Source of the DNA: Coenobita brevimanus
Taxonomy: Eukaryota > Arthropoda > Malacostraca > Decapoda > Coenobitidae
DNA length: 64,000 nt
Reading direction: 5' to 3'
NCBI GenBank assembly: GCA_032717465.1
Contig: CM064715.1
Location: forward strand, 37,145,604-37,209,603
Every line of letters begins with the position of its first letter. Position 1 is the first letter of the stretch. This document shows positions 22,791 through 32,943 of the stretch, one piece after another. The notes below the pieces were generated by a model. The model was not told the DNA's origin, made no database searches, and saw only the letters and a list, made by a program, of their open reading frames with translations. The translations under genes were made by a program, and so were the position numbers.

Positions 22791-23348
22791 TTACTGCTGT
22801 ATACTTTCATCAGTATGGTACGGCTCAGTCTCTGTTGTCATGGTGGTTCCAGTGCTGGCAGTTGTGACACCACTGGTGGCAGAAGTTATACCAGTGGTGG
22901 TAGGAGTGGTGGCAGTGATAACAGTGGTGGCAGTTGTCATAGGACTGATGGCAGTGGTGTCAATTGTCATAGAAGTGATGGCAGTGGTGACAGCTGTCAT
23001 AGGAGTGATGGCAGTGTTGTCAGTTGTCATAGGAGTTATGGCAGTGGTGTCAGTTGTCATAGGAGTGATGGCAATGGTGACAGGAGTAGTTACACCAGTG
23101 GTGGCAGTGGTGAAAGGAGTGGTGGTAGTGATGGTACTACTACTGTCTTTAGTGCTAAATGCCACGGGCTTGACCGCAGTTTTGCGCTTATCTCCTCCCT
23201 TGGAGGCAGATTTTGCCCTGCCTTTCCTCCTCCTCATTCTCTCCTCACCAGATTCACTATCAGATTCACTCTCACTGCTTTCTTCACTTTCACTTCCACT
23301 AAACAAGTATTTCATGTACTCCTTCTCTGATAAGCGCTTGCATGGCAT
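22791..23348 (-). CDS. Thr-rich repeat protein, unknown function (185 aa)
   Basis: Open from ATG at 23348 to a stop at 22791. Residues 1-50 are MPCKRLSEKEYMKYLF, then an acidic Ser/Glu tract (SESEESSESESDSES), then a basic cluster RMRRRKGRAKS that could be a nuclear signal. Residues ~70-175 are tandem ~10-residue units of the type PMTTDTTAIT (30-bp DNA period) ending in ETEPYHTDESIQQ. The acidic N-terminus recalls piggyBac N-termini, but no catalytic domain follows. The repeat could equally be a minisatellite that happens to be open. No signal peptide is seen. Confidence 0.4.
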   Translation of the reverse strand: MPCKRLSEKEYMKYLFSGSESEESSESESDSESGEERMRRRKGRAKSASKGGDKRKTAVKPVAFSTKDSSSTITTTTPFTTATTGVTTPVTIAITPMTTDTTAITPMTTDNTAITPMTAVTTAITSMTIDTTAISPMTTATTVITATTPTTTGITSATSGVTTASTGTTMTTETEPYHTDESIQQ

Positions 23349-23805
23349 TATAGTTTTAGTGTAATAGGAGGGGAACAGTAAAAAATCGGTTATAATTTTT
23401 CCAATTTGGCTTTCTCTGAAATAAGAAACACTTATAAACCTTCTTCACAAGCACACTGCATTATATATAACACAATATCACTATAATACACGTAAGATAT
23501 GGACGGTGTGGTAATAGAAAATGCGGATTTAAATGGCCGGCCACCCGCTCAGACACCCTACTAGGCTGGCTGCTGGGAGAACATTGAGCTAAAAATAGGC
23601 TGGTTGCCCCTCCAATAAGCTCCTGGGTGTTGTCATATATTTTCTCTAGACCTGGGCACCCTCACCTTTGACTCACCAAAATTTGACACAAACCCATCCA
23701 CAGAAAAACTTTCTATGATCATTTATAGGGAATTTGCGTCATGTTGTGTCATTGTTTACTCTTCAGATTGCAAGGATTGTGACTCACATTGAGTCATCAT
23801 GCGCA
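23349..23805. other. No gene recognised
   Basis: Upstream flank of the Thr-rich ORF. It holds GGCCGGCC-type GC patches, TGAGTCA-like elements and no ORF of note. Confidence 0.4.
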
Positions 23806-24066
23806 AAAGGGATAACATTCTCAATCATTTATCATACGAACTTAAATTACACAATTTAATGAGCAATCACATAAAACATTATAAAGAAAAACAGCAGATA
23901 AATTAAGGCATAACTTATGAAATAACTACACTCACAATCGCAGGCTAACTGGCAACTCTGACTCATAACAGTAAAATACAAGGAAAATCGAGAAACGTCC
24001 AGGCAACCTAACTAGCAAATCTTGCTTCTAAACAATACGAGTATAATTTGCCTACTTATAATTCAT
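23806..24066 (-). repeat. Gypsy LTR 5' fragment, inverted next to the 24069 LTR
   Basis: On the minus strand it starts TGTTTAGAAGCAAGATTTGC and follows the LTR sequence (CAGAGTTGCCAGTTAGCCTG, TTATGCCTTAATT) for about 260 bp before breaking off. It abuts the plus-strand LTR that starts at 24069, so two LTR 5' ends lie head to head. Confidence 0.8.
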
Positions 24067-24068
24067 AT

Positions 24069-24966
24069 TGTTATGAAGGGGGATTTGCCAGTTAGGTAGT
24101 CTTGTACCTTTGAGATGTTTCTCGTACCGTAAGTTCCAGTACAAGTCATCAGAGTTGCCAGTTTGCCTGTTGTTTGTGAGCATGGTTATTTCGTAAGTTA
24201 TGCATTAATTTTCCTGCTCTTTTTCTCTATAATGTTTTATGTAAGTGACTGCTTGTTAAGTTATGTAGTTTACGTTCGTATGGTAAATGATTTAGAGTGT
24301 TATGTAATGTGAGAGAACTCTAGCATGTTATGGCTGTCTCTGAATTGGCAACTGTTATTCTAGTGGAATGTAGATCAGTCTAGAACAATGCAAGCCTATA
24401 TAAGATGGGAAAGAGATTATTACAAGTTTAGTGAGGTGTCAAGTCAGTTTGAGTAAAGTGCAGTCAGTTTTGGTTCAGTGTAGTGCAGTGTCAGTGTCAG
24501 TGAAGACTGTATATTTTTGGTACTACTGAAAGCAGTCACAAACAGTGACGGGTTATTGAAGTTTGTATATCATTGGAACTTGAGAAACCAGTGAAGTGTC
24601 AAGCATTAAGTGTAACAACTGTCATTGAAAATTGTTTTCGGTACTTGTGGAATAAGTGTTACAAAGCATTAAGTGTGCTAACTGTGAAGTGTTGTCAGGC
24701 ATTAAGTGTAATTGCAATTAGTAGCCTAAAGAGTGTATAGTTCCAATGCTTGTAAGAACAGTGAAGTTGAAAAGCATTAAGTGCAATTATCTGGAAAACT
24801 AAGACAGTGAACTTTAAGGAGCCAGTGTTTATTTTCGCCTCAGCTGATCGTGTGTACTGCACCCCTAAAGGCTGACCATAGGAAGAACAACTCACTGGGC
24901 AACGTCCTTCCTGTACTGTACTACTGCTGTTGGAGCCTGTGGCAGTGTGGGGACTGGGACTTAACA
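24069..24966 (+). repeat. 5' LTR of gypsy copy 2
   Basis: 898 bp, from TGTTATGAAGGGGG to GGGACTTAACA. TATA box TATATAAG at 24397-24404. The polyadenylation signal seen in the 3' LTR is mutated here (AACTAAG). Confidence 0.9.
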
Positions 24967-24967
24967 C

Positions 24968-24985
24968 TGGTGTCAGGAGTGGGAT
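24968..24985 (+). promoter_or_regulatory. tRNA primer-binding site
   Basis: TGGTGTCAGGAGTGGGAT starts 1 nt after the LTR end, the expected place for minus-strand cDNA priming. TGG at the start pairs with the CCA end of a tRNA. The tRNA species is not determined here. Confidence 0.7.
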
Positions 24986-25017
24986 TATTCTGGGCTGCAG
25001 TGAGCCTAACCTTCGAC

Positions 25018-26750
25018 ATGGAAGCGGAAGGTGTGAAGACAAGGTCTCAAGCTGGGCAGAAGGAGGAAATTTCCCTGGCAACAATCGTGGAGCTAATACA
25101 GGCACAAACTAAAGAACTTATAGAACAATTTCAGGCCCGAATCAAAGAACAGAAAGAGTTCAGGAACGAAATAAAAGAACTAATACAGGCACATACTAAA
25201 GAACTCAAAGAACAATTTCAGGTACAAAGTGTACAACTGAAGCCACAGAGTGAACAACTAGTGGCACAACATAAAGAACAAAATGAGCGATATGAACAAC
25301 TTGAAGAGGCATCAGAGGAGCAACAGAAGGACTTACAACCGAGGGTGCAAGGACAGCTGGATGCTTTCATGGGGGAAATGAAGGAAGAACAGCAACAGCT
25401 TAACCTGCCTCGTCCCGGAGACGTGAATTCACGTCCTCACATGATGTGCACTCATATCCCGGAGACATGAATTAACGCGGCAACATTGCAAGGTCCCTAA
25501 TTTGCACAATTTTCAATTTTCGCGAGTGATTTCGCGAGTGATTTTTGGCACGTATACACGGGACACCTTCCTCTATTCCTCTGCAAGATGCCAAGCAGGG
25601 ACAATGGGATACACCGCATAACCTCTCCCCCCCCCCTGCACGCCATTGTCTCGGCAATTCACCTGTTACCAGTGACCTGGCCAATAAAGACATTCAGGGC
25701 CAGAGTGATTCCCCAATCAATGACAATGTGGAGGACAAAGTTTACATAGCATTAGAGGAAGAAACAGTCAGAAATGATGATCAGGTAATGTGGGAAAAAA
25801 AGTTCATGAATGGTGATGAGTTAGTGAGTGAAACAATGCTTATAATGCCTATATTACTGTTTGAAAACCAATATACTCTTGTACTACATATAAATTCGTA
25901 CCAAGTAAATAAATAAATACTGTTTATGAGTGGATAAAATAGTTACCCTCCCATAGAACTCGTTTTCTTTGGTGCCAGCATGTTAGAAAACCCAGTCAGG
26001 TAAGGAGGTACTCGTACCTAGATCGAGTATTTTAAACCTCAGGTGAGCGATTTCTCTATGAATTTTCGATGTTTCTCACCAAAAGCGGATGTTTGAGCCA
26101 AAAAAAAAAAAAAGGTCCAAAAATGTCGGGACTGGGGCGTGCCACTGCCCAGAAAACGTTGGGATGGGGCGGGTTAAGGAAGAAGTAGATGTCAAGCTAG
26201 AGCAGCAGAAGTATGAGGTAAGATATAATGTGATAGAGTGTAAACAGCATGCAAACAACCAGTTGAAGACAGTTAGTGAGGAAATAGTGGAGGAGTGTAG
26301 ATAGCATGTAGACAACCAGTTGAAGTCAATTACTAAGGAAATAGTGACAGAGTGCAGATGGCATGTAGATAACCAGTTGAAGCATGTAGTCGATCATGAG
26401 AAGATAATTAGTGAGAATATGGAGGCTGTAGAGTATTATTGCACTGCTGAGCCTCAGGTTGGTGTACAGAGAGCATATGAAAGGAGTGGACAGTGTCTGG
26501 TGAATCTTGGTGGATCCTGGGCATCTGAAGATGGCATTTCAGGATTGACTAATCAGAATGTTGGAGGTTCAAGTCCTGGACATAATTATGATGCCTCAGT
26601 TTCTAGGCCCCAAACTAGCGAAGTGCATGGCTATAATGGGAATCCAGTTAAGAAGAAACTTCAAGAAAATGATGGTAGAGTATCTTGGGGAGCTTACTGT
26701 GCACAGTTTAAGTTACTTGCGGATCAGAATGGTTGGGATGATAAGAAGGC
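25018..26750 (+). pseudogene. Gypsy gag of copy 2, split by a MITE and truncated
   Basis: It starts MEAEGVKTRSQAGQKEE and runs through Gln/Glu coiled-coil repeats (ELIQAQTKELIEQ) to the MITE at 25400. Without the MITE, the codons on either side join in frame as QQL-KEEV. It resumes at 26178 through KQHANNQLK heptads, has a TAG at about 26300, and continues to RVSWGAYCAQFKLLADQNGWDD near 26740. There it jumps to sequence that in copy 1 lies after the zinc knuckles. The capsid and nucleocapsid parts are therefore missing. Confidence 0.8.
25400..26177. mobile_element. piggyBac MITE 1 inserted in gag (778 bp with both TTAA)
   Basis: TTAA at 25400-25403 and 26174-26177. Left end CCTGCCTCGTCCCGGAG; right end (minus) CCCGCCCCATCCCAAC. 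Two palindromic boxes, GACGTGAATTCACGTC at 25420 and GACATGAATTAACGCG at 25464, lie 44 bp apart. The interior keeps coding-like sequence related to the first ~45 codons of the piggyBac at 62814 (DIQ...SDSP...EEE), so it is an internal-deletion derivative. A homologue is at 29192-29965. Confidence 0.9.
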
Positions 26751-26879
26751 TGCAGAAGACCCACCACTGAAGAAATGCAAGAGAACCTTGATGAATAGTG
26801 TGCGAGAAGACAGAAGGACAGACGACATGCAGCATAGTAGGAATGGGAATCGTAGGAAGAAATGCTGCTGTACTGTAGT

Positions 26880-27390
26880 GATGGGGCTGGCGTCAAACAG
26901 AGAAGACCTGGGGAGGATGCAGATGGAGGGTGCAGATTTGCAACCGGTGCTGGAATGGCTGCAGCAGAATGCAGTGTGACCATCATGGGGAGGAGTTTCC
27001 AGGTTGGGCCCTGCGACCGGGAGCTGCTGGAGTCAGTGGGACCTTCTTCGTTACAACATACTGGAGCGTCAATGGGAGATGCCCAATGGCCTCAGTGAGT
27101 ATTGGCAACTGGTGGTTCTGAAGAAGATGAGGTCTGAGATCTGGGATGAGTACCATAATCAGATCACTAGTAGGCACCAGGGAGTGAAGACAATTCTAAG
27201 CCGGCTGCGACACACTGGATTGGCATGCGTCAGGATGTTGAAGAGTGGTTTCGGACCTGTGATGTGTGCTGTGTCAAGAAGAGGACCAAGACCTTCCAGG
27301 GAGGAGTGGACTGTGTGGAGGGACACGGACATCGTCAGAAGCAGTGTAGAAGATCTGATAAGTTGAAGGATTATTTTGTGTACAGTTAGA
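26880..27390 (+). pseudogene. Gypsy integrase remnant of copy 2
   Basis: It contains ADLQPVLEWLQQ, a stop, then RLGPATGSCWSQWDLLRYN, LSEYWQLVVLKKMRSE, the H-H part HNQITSRHQGVKTILSRLR, and a CDVCC-like stretch in another frame. It jumps to the last integrase codons (KDYFVYS in the other copy) at 27363-27388. Nearly the whole catalytic core is deleted. Confidence 0.8.
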
Positions 27391-27415
27391 TGTTTCATTA
27401 GAATTAGGGTTTATG

Positions 27416-27659
27416 TTCATTCATTCATTCATTCATTGCCAGACACCATGTATCCCAGACGGGGTGGCCAATGGCTCAGAGTTAATTGTTTTACAGGGAG
27501 GGGCACCAATCCTCCACCAACCCCACTTGCCACGTAGGGATGCCAACAGCATCTGGTGTTCCCAGGCGGTCACCCATCCAAGTACTAACCAGACCCAACG
27601 TTGCTTAACTTCGCTGATCGGATGGGAAGCGGTGTACTCAACGTGGTATGGCCGTTGGC
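27416..27659 (-). mobile_element. 5S-rRNA-derived SINE, full-length head
   Basis: On the minus strand 27659-27540 is a 120-bp 5S rRNA-like head with the internal promoter intact by eye (AAGTTAAGCAACGTTGGGTC and GGATGGGTGACCGCC). Then comes a body and a 3' tail CCACCCCGTCTGGGAT...TCTGGCAAT followed by (GAAT)n. The tail matches the 3' end of the RTE LINE at 50168-52437. It belongs to the SINE3-like class (5S-derived), with Pol III transcription from the 5S promoter and reverse transcription by the RTE partner as inference. It sits just upstream of the gypsy 3' LTR. Confidence 0.9.
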
Positions 27660-27717
27660 ACAGTTTGTGTATATTGTGTAGTTTTGTCTGGACGACAAAG
27701 AACAAGAGAGGGGATAG

Positions 27718-28596
27718 TGTTATGAAGGGGGATTTGCAAGTTAGGTAGTCTCGTACCTTCGAAACGTTTTTCGTACCGTAAGTTCCAGTACGAGTCATCT
27801 GAGTTGCCAGTTTGCCTGTTGTTTGTGAGCGTAGTTATTTCATAAGCTATGCATTAATTTTTCTGCTCTTTTTCTCTATAATGTTTTATGTAAGTGACTG
27901 CTTGTTAATTTATGTAGTTTAAGTTCGTATGGTAAATGATTTAGAGTGTTATGAGAGAACTCTAGCATGTTTGGGTTGTCTCCGAATTGGCAACTGTTGT
28001 TCTAGTGGAATGTACATCAGTCTAGAACAATACAAGCCTATATAAGATGGGAAGAGATTATTACAAGTTTAGTGAGGTGTCAAGTCAGTCTGAGTAAAAT
28101 GCAGTAGGTTTTGGTTCAGTGCAGTGCAGTGTCAGTGAAGATTGTATATTTTTGGTACCTGTGAAAGCAGTGGCAAACAGTGATGGGTTATTGAAATTTG
28201 TATATCATTGGAACTTGAGAAAACAGTGAAGTGTCAAGCATTAAGTGTAATAACTGTCATTGAAAATTGTTTTCGGTACTTGTGTAATAATTGTTACAAA
28301 GCATTAAGTGTACTAACTGTGAAGTGTTGTCAGGCATTAAGTGTAATTGCAGTTAGTAGCCTAAAGTGTATAAGCTCCAGTGCTTGTGAGAACAGTAGTT
28401 GGAAAGCATTAAGTGTAGTTATATGGAAAATAAAGACAGTGAACTTTAAGAAGCCAGTGTTTATTTTCGACTCAGCTGATCTTGTGTACTGCACACCTAA
28501 AGGCTGACCATAGGAAAAACAACTCACTGGGCAACGTCCTTCCTGTACTGTACTACTGCTGTTGGAGCCTGTGGCAGTGTGGGTGTGGACGTAACA
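27718..28596 (+). repeat. 3' LTR of gypsy copy 2
   Basis: 879 bp, TGTTATGAAGGGGG to GGACGTAACA. TATA box TATATAAG at 28039-28046 and AATAAA at 28429-28434. It differs from the 5' LTR at scattered sites, so the insertion is not recent. Confidence 0.9.
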
Positions 28597-28599
28597 ATA

Positions 28600-29191
28600 T
28601 TTTATTTTGATGGGTAAAATGAGTTAATGAAAACAATATCAGTTATTTAATTTAAAACAGAATAAAGCTAGGTTTGCAATGTTTTTCTCCTCTTCCTAAA
28701 ATGAAATATAATTATGGTTGTAAAAAATGAAGTTGTGTTTGTAATTTTTTTCTTCTCTCCCTACAAAAAATTTAGCTTTGTAAGTTTTTTCCTTCTCTGT
28801 AAAAAAATGAAGTTAACTTTGTAGAAAGAAAAAAAAAAGTTTTCTTCTCTCTCCCCCCAAAATAGTTAGGTTTCTTTTTAAAAAATATCTGCCTGAAAAA
28901 AAAGTTAGGTTTGTAATTTTTTCTTCTCTCCTTCAAAAATAAAATTAGATTTGCAATTTTTCTTCTCTTCAGCCTAAAAAAAATAATGTTAGCTTTGAAA
29001 AAAATTCTTTTCCTCTCCCCCTCCAAAAAACAGTTATGTTTGCAATTTTTTTTCTCCTCTCCCTAAAAAACAAGGTTAGGTTTGTATTTTTCTTCTTCTT
29101 GTATCCCTTAGTAAAATAAAGTTGGGATTTGCATTTTTTTTTCTCCCTAAAAAATAAAGTTAGCTTTATAAGAAAAATTTCTTCTCTCCCT
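28600..29191 (+). repeat. AT-rich degenerate satellite, array 1
   Basis: About a dozen irregular 40-60-bp units of the form AAAGTTAGGTTTGTAATTTT, then TTCTTCTCTCCC. The array continues after the MITE at 29966-30012. A reverse-oriented relative fills 52438-53430. Confidence 0.75.
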
Positions 29192-29965
29192 TTAACCCGC
29201 CCCATCCTGTTGACATGAATAAATGTCCACACATTTTGTCACTGCCAATCTCGTTGACGTATATAAACGTGAATCACTTGCAAGGTCCCTAATTTGCACA
29301 ATTTTCAATTATTGCAAGTGGTTTTTGGTATGTATACATGGGACACTTTCTTCTACAAGATGCCATGCAGGGACAATGTCTTAACCAGTATGACCTCCCC
29401 CCCCCCTGCACGGCATTGTCTTGGCAATTCACCTGTTACCAGTGACCTGGCCAGTAAAGACATGTCGTGCCACGGTACGTAATTCAGGGCCAGAGTGATT
29501 CCCCAATCGATGACAATGTGGAGGACAAACTCTACATAGCATTAGAGGAAAAAGTCAGAAATGATGATCAGGTAATGTTGCCAAAAAAGGTCAGGTATGT
29601 TGATGTGTTTTGTGAGTGAAACAATGATTATATTGCCTATATTACTGTGTGAAAACCAATATACTCTCATACTACATACACATTCATACCAAATAAATAA
29701 ATAAATACTGTTTATGAGTGGTGTGGAATGGTTACCCTCCCATAGAACTCGTTTTCTTTGGAGCCAGCCTGATAGAAAACACAGCAAGGTGAGGAGGTAC
29801 TGCTACCTGTATCGAGTATTTTAAATCTCAGGTGAGCGATTTATCAATGAATTTTCGATGTTTCTCACCAAAAGCGGAGGTTTGAGCCAAAAAAATTTTT
29901 TTCCAAAAATGGTCGGGATTGGGGAGAATCAGTGATGGAAAAGTGGTCGGGATGGGGCGGGTTAA
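29192..29965. mobile_element. piggyBac MITE 2 in the satellite (774 bp)
   Basis: TTAA at 29192-29195 and 29962-29965, ends CCCGCCCCATCCTG and (minus) CCCGCCCCATCCCG. It is homologous to MITE 1 along its whole length. Palindromic boxes at 29212 (GACATGAATAAATGTC) and 29256 (GACGTATATAAACGTG) are again 44 bp apart. Confidence 0.9.
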
Positions 29966-30020
29966 AAAATAAAATTAGGTTTTTAAAAAATTCTCCCTAA
30001 AAGAATATAGTTAGATTTGC

Positions 30021-30901
30021 TGTAGACATTCTACAGTATATATCTCATAATACGATGTACAGGATGTAATGTTTGCTGGAGTCATACACAGCTTCTTGCT
30101 TACAATGTCAATCCATGTAATGTATATCCACAATCTTGTTGTTCCAGACCATCAAGAATGCTTAACATATGATGTATCTCAAACAATCTTTCTGTAGTCC
30201 AGACAACCAAGAATATCAAGATGTATTTAAACACGTGAGGTAAACAGCTCCAGTCGTTAGTCCACCTGAATGGAAATCTACTAGACACTACATTATATAC
30301 ACACATCCTCTCCAAGCTGTATATAATGTCGGAGAGATTCCCCTCAGGTCGGAAGGGGTTGGCGAGAAGGCCCGATAACACGAGGGTCAGATAGGAGGCT
30401 TTGCCATCACGCTATGTTATGCTGTAAATCACTATTTGGTATAACTATACAATAAGCTCCGTAACCCAAGAGTGCTGTAACTCACCTCACTGATACACAA
30501 AGGGGGAAGGTGAGAGAGAAAGAGAAAGAGAGACCTACCTATTCACTAGCCGACGGCACACCATTTAATAAGCACCAACAAGTTTGAGCCATACTACATC
30601 TCACGACTTTATTCTGGCAGTGCATCGACGATCAACAATCAACCTCTCAATCTCCCTATATTCTTTTTACTTTACCTTGGCCTAAAATTGCTATCTTTTC
30701 ATCTTCAATGCAGAGTTGTGGCAAGGGATTAACACTAGAATATGATGCTAGTCACGAAGAAGTGCTGTGAAAAGGATGTAGAGCTGTACTATTGTCTTTC
30801 TCTGCCTCTAAGCTACAGGAAATAAGCTGGTTAAGGGTGAAAATCTGGGCCAAGTTAGTATTAAAAAAAATAGTACACAAGTATCTATGACCATGCTATC
30901 A
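30021..30901 (+). repeat. Possible 5' LTR of the env-bearing gypsy provirus
   Basis: 881 bp from TGTAGACATT to CATGCTATCA, followed 4-5 bp later by TTGGTTGCAGCGGTGGGAT, which looks like a primer-binding site. No second copy is visible in the window, so this rests on the TG...CA ends, the primer site and the position upstream of the provirus fragments. Confidence 0.4.
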
Positions 30902-30959
30902 TATTTGGTTGCAGCGGTGGGATACTGAAGGTTCAGTGATGTCCAAACTTTTCATCCAC

Positions 30960-31880
30960 ATACTGCTTTGCTAGTACACTTTGTGTTTGTACGCTGGCAC
31001 ATAGATTGGTTGTGTATCCTGTTTTACATTAATATGTTGTTGGGTTAGATTTATACATCCCAGGTTTTCACCAGGTAATGCAACAGTCTGTCTACGTTTC
31101 TTTAGTAAATCTAATAAATTATTTTCCACATCAGAATTATCTGAGCAAACCGAATGCTCTTTTATCCACTCTCTGTCTGACGAGTTTACTCTGTTCGACG
31201 CTCCCGCTACTGTCACTTCAAGCTGGGCAAAGCTCTAACCTACAAATACAGGTTCCTTTCTTCATCCTCACATCTCCATTCATGTTAGCTAAAATGACAG
31301 TCTCACCCTTGTCATTTACCCAACATAGCGCATTTTCTCTCAAAAGGCCTTTTATTCTAATAGTCTCTTCCAGTACAATGATATTATAGTTTCTCAATTT
31401 ACTCTTGCATGAATGGTTTTGGTTGTAAATTTATACCATAATTAATGCTTGCTGGGTAATTGTTGGTTGTAGTATCAGGAGATGGAATTTCCTCTATGAA
31501 TTCGCTGTTATAGTTAATTCCATTGAAATGAGGCATCAATATTATATTTCGTGTCCTCATTGCATTTAGCCATGCAGCATATTTCTAACTGATAATTTTA
31601 CTACTACGTAAAAGGTGGTAGTGAATGATTTTGTGGTCTGTGAATTTCATGTTCAACTGAATCATACCAATAACTGGTATTTCTTTACCATCCACTGTGT
31701 ATAAATTTAAGCCTGAATTTTCCAAAAACGTCATTTTCCTTCTATTTCTAAAAATTCATTCTAACACATCTTGTGTTATTAAATTCACTGGTGAGCCTGA
31801 ATCCAAAAAATAATGAAATCTCTTCCTCTTCACATACAGCAGAGACCAAAATGCTTTCTTTTCCAAGGATACTTTCTATG
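30960..31880 (-). pseudogene. Gypsy protease to RT-linker fragment, inverted
   Basis: On the minus strand: GKESILVSAVCEEEEISL, then the protease active site (DSGSPVNL in the adjacent frame near 31790), a decayed middle, ELCPA, and the conserved protease-RT linker VALPGENLGCINLTQQHINV and YVPAY at 31010-30975. The sequence is closely related to the protease at 36070-36231. It lies inverted relative to the RNase H that follows at 32040, so this part of the provirus has been flipped or comes from a second copy. Confidence 0.7.
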
Positions 31881-32033
31881 TTGACTGTTTGTTTATTTGG
31901 GTGTTTTGTGTCGTTGTCTTTTATACTGGTACAACCTTCCCCGTAGTTTTAGGCCTGGCCAGCTGCTACGATTGTTCATACATTTCTCCCATATAGCAGA
32001 ACCATTATTCCACCTACTGAACAAACAAGCAGT

Positions 32034-32611
32034 ATTTCAGTGGAGAGGAACAAAAAATAGCATTTAATGAATTAAAAGGTAAACTTACATGTGCACCTTG
32101 CTTGGCCTAATCTAATTTCACAAAACCATTCATAATTTGCACAGGTGCCTACCTCAAAGATTTAGGTGCTGTATTGATGCAAGAGGATAAACGAGATAAA
32201 TAGGCTACCACCCCATAGCTTTTGCCAGTAGACATATAAAAGGAGCAGAGAAAAATTACTCTATAACAGACTTAGAAGCCTTAGCGGTAATATTTGCTCT
32301 ACAGATATTTCGTGACCTTGTGTATGGATACGAAACTCGCCTATACATAGACCGCAAACCTCTCTTGTGCATGTTCCAAGAAAAACTCCTCTCTGGGAGG
32401 AGAGCACGATGGAAATGCTAACTCCAGAATTACAATGTAAATATTCACTACATAAATGGTGAAGTAATTTTGGCAGCAGATGCCTTATCGCGAAATCCGT
32501 CAGCCAGTGTTGCTACAATAAGTCCACGAGAATCACTCTCCAACAATGGTGAAACGATTCCTACAAATCAAGAAATCTCACACGCACAGAGACAGGACCC
32601 AGTATGGTCTA
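32034..32611 (+). pseudogene. Gypsy RNase H, decayed
   Basis: It reads AFNELKGKLTCAPCLA, GAVLMQEDK, the SITDLEALAVIFALQIFRDL block with the catalytic Glu, LYIDRKPL (Asp context changed to IDR), INGEVILAADALSRNP, then HAQRQDPVWSK. The last codons continue after the hAT insertion at 34777 (WSKIIYHLESGSDVPLPKLHV). Several stops are present. In the intact element it degrades the RNA strand during reverse transcription. Confidence 0.85.
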
Positions 32612-32622
32612 AAGCAGGGGCG

Positions 32623-32894
32623 GGCAGCGAAATTTTTTTTCCTGCCCAGTTCCGTCACTTTGCACATATGGCAACGTTGCCCTGTGTTTAGTTTGGCAAC
32701 GCCGCGCAGCAGTGAGCCATCATCACAATTTTATTTACCTTTTTTATGCTTGACTATAAATATAATACCTGACTATCTATATTTTACATGGATTGAAAGA
32801 ATAATAGAGACATAGAGGTCATATAGTTTTCGCTGCCTTAGCTTAAATAAATATAAAAAGGGGCCATACCACTGTCTTTACTTCGTCACTCGTC

Positions 32895-32943
<49 letters not shown>

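Larger units (their letters stand above)
24069..28596 (+). mobile_element. Ty3/gypsy element copy 2, both LTRs, internally deleted
   Basis: Two LTRs (24069-24966 and 27718-28596) bound the element, and 4-bp ATAT duplications flank it (24065-24068 and 28597-28600). A primer-binding region TGGTGTCAGGAGTGGG lies 1 bp after the 5' LTR, and a purine tract AAGAGAGGGGATAG precedes the 3' LTR. Inside are gag remnants and a short integrase remnant; protease, RT and RNase H are gone. A piggyBac MITE (25400-26177) and a 5S SINE (27416-27659) have inserted. It can only move with help from an intact relative. Confidence 0.9.

Noticed and set aside
27540..27659. A genuine 5S rRNA gene on the minus strand
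   Set aside because: The 120-bp 5S-like part continues directly into a SINE body with an RTE-type tail, and a truncated copy of the same composite exists at 6632-6812. There is no tandem array and no T-run terminator after the 5S part.
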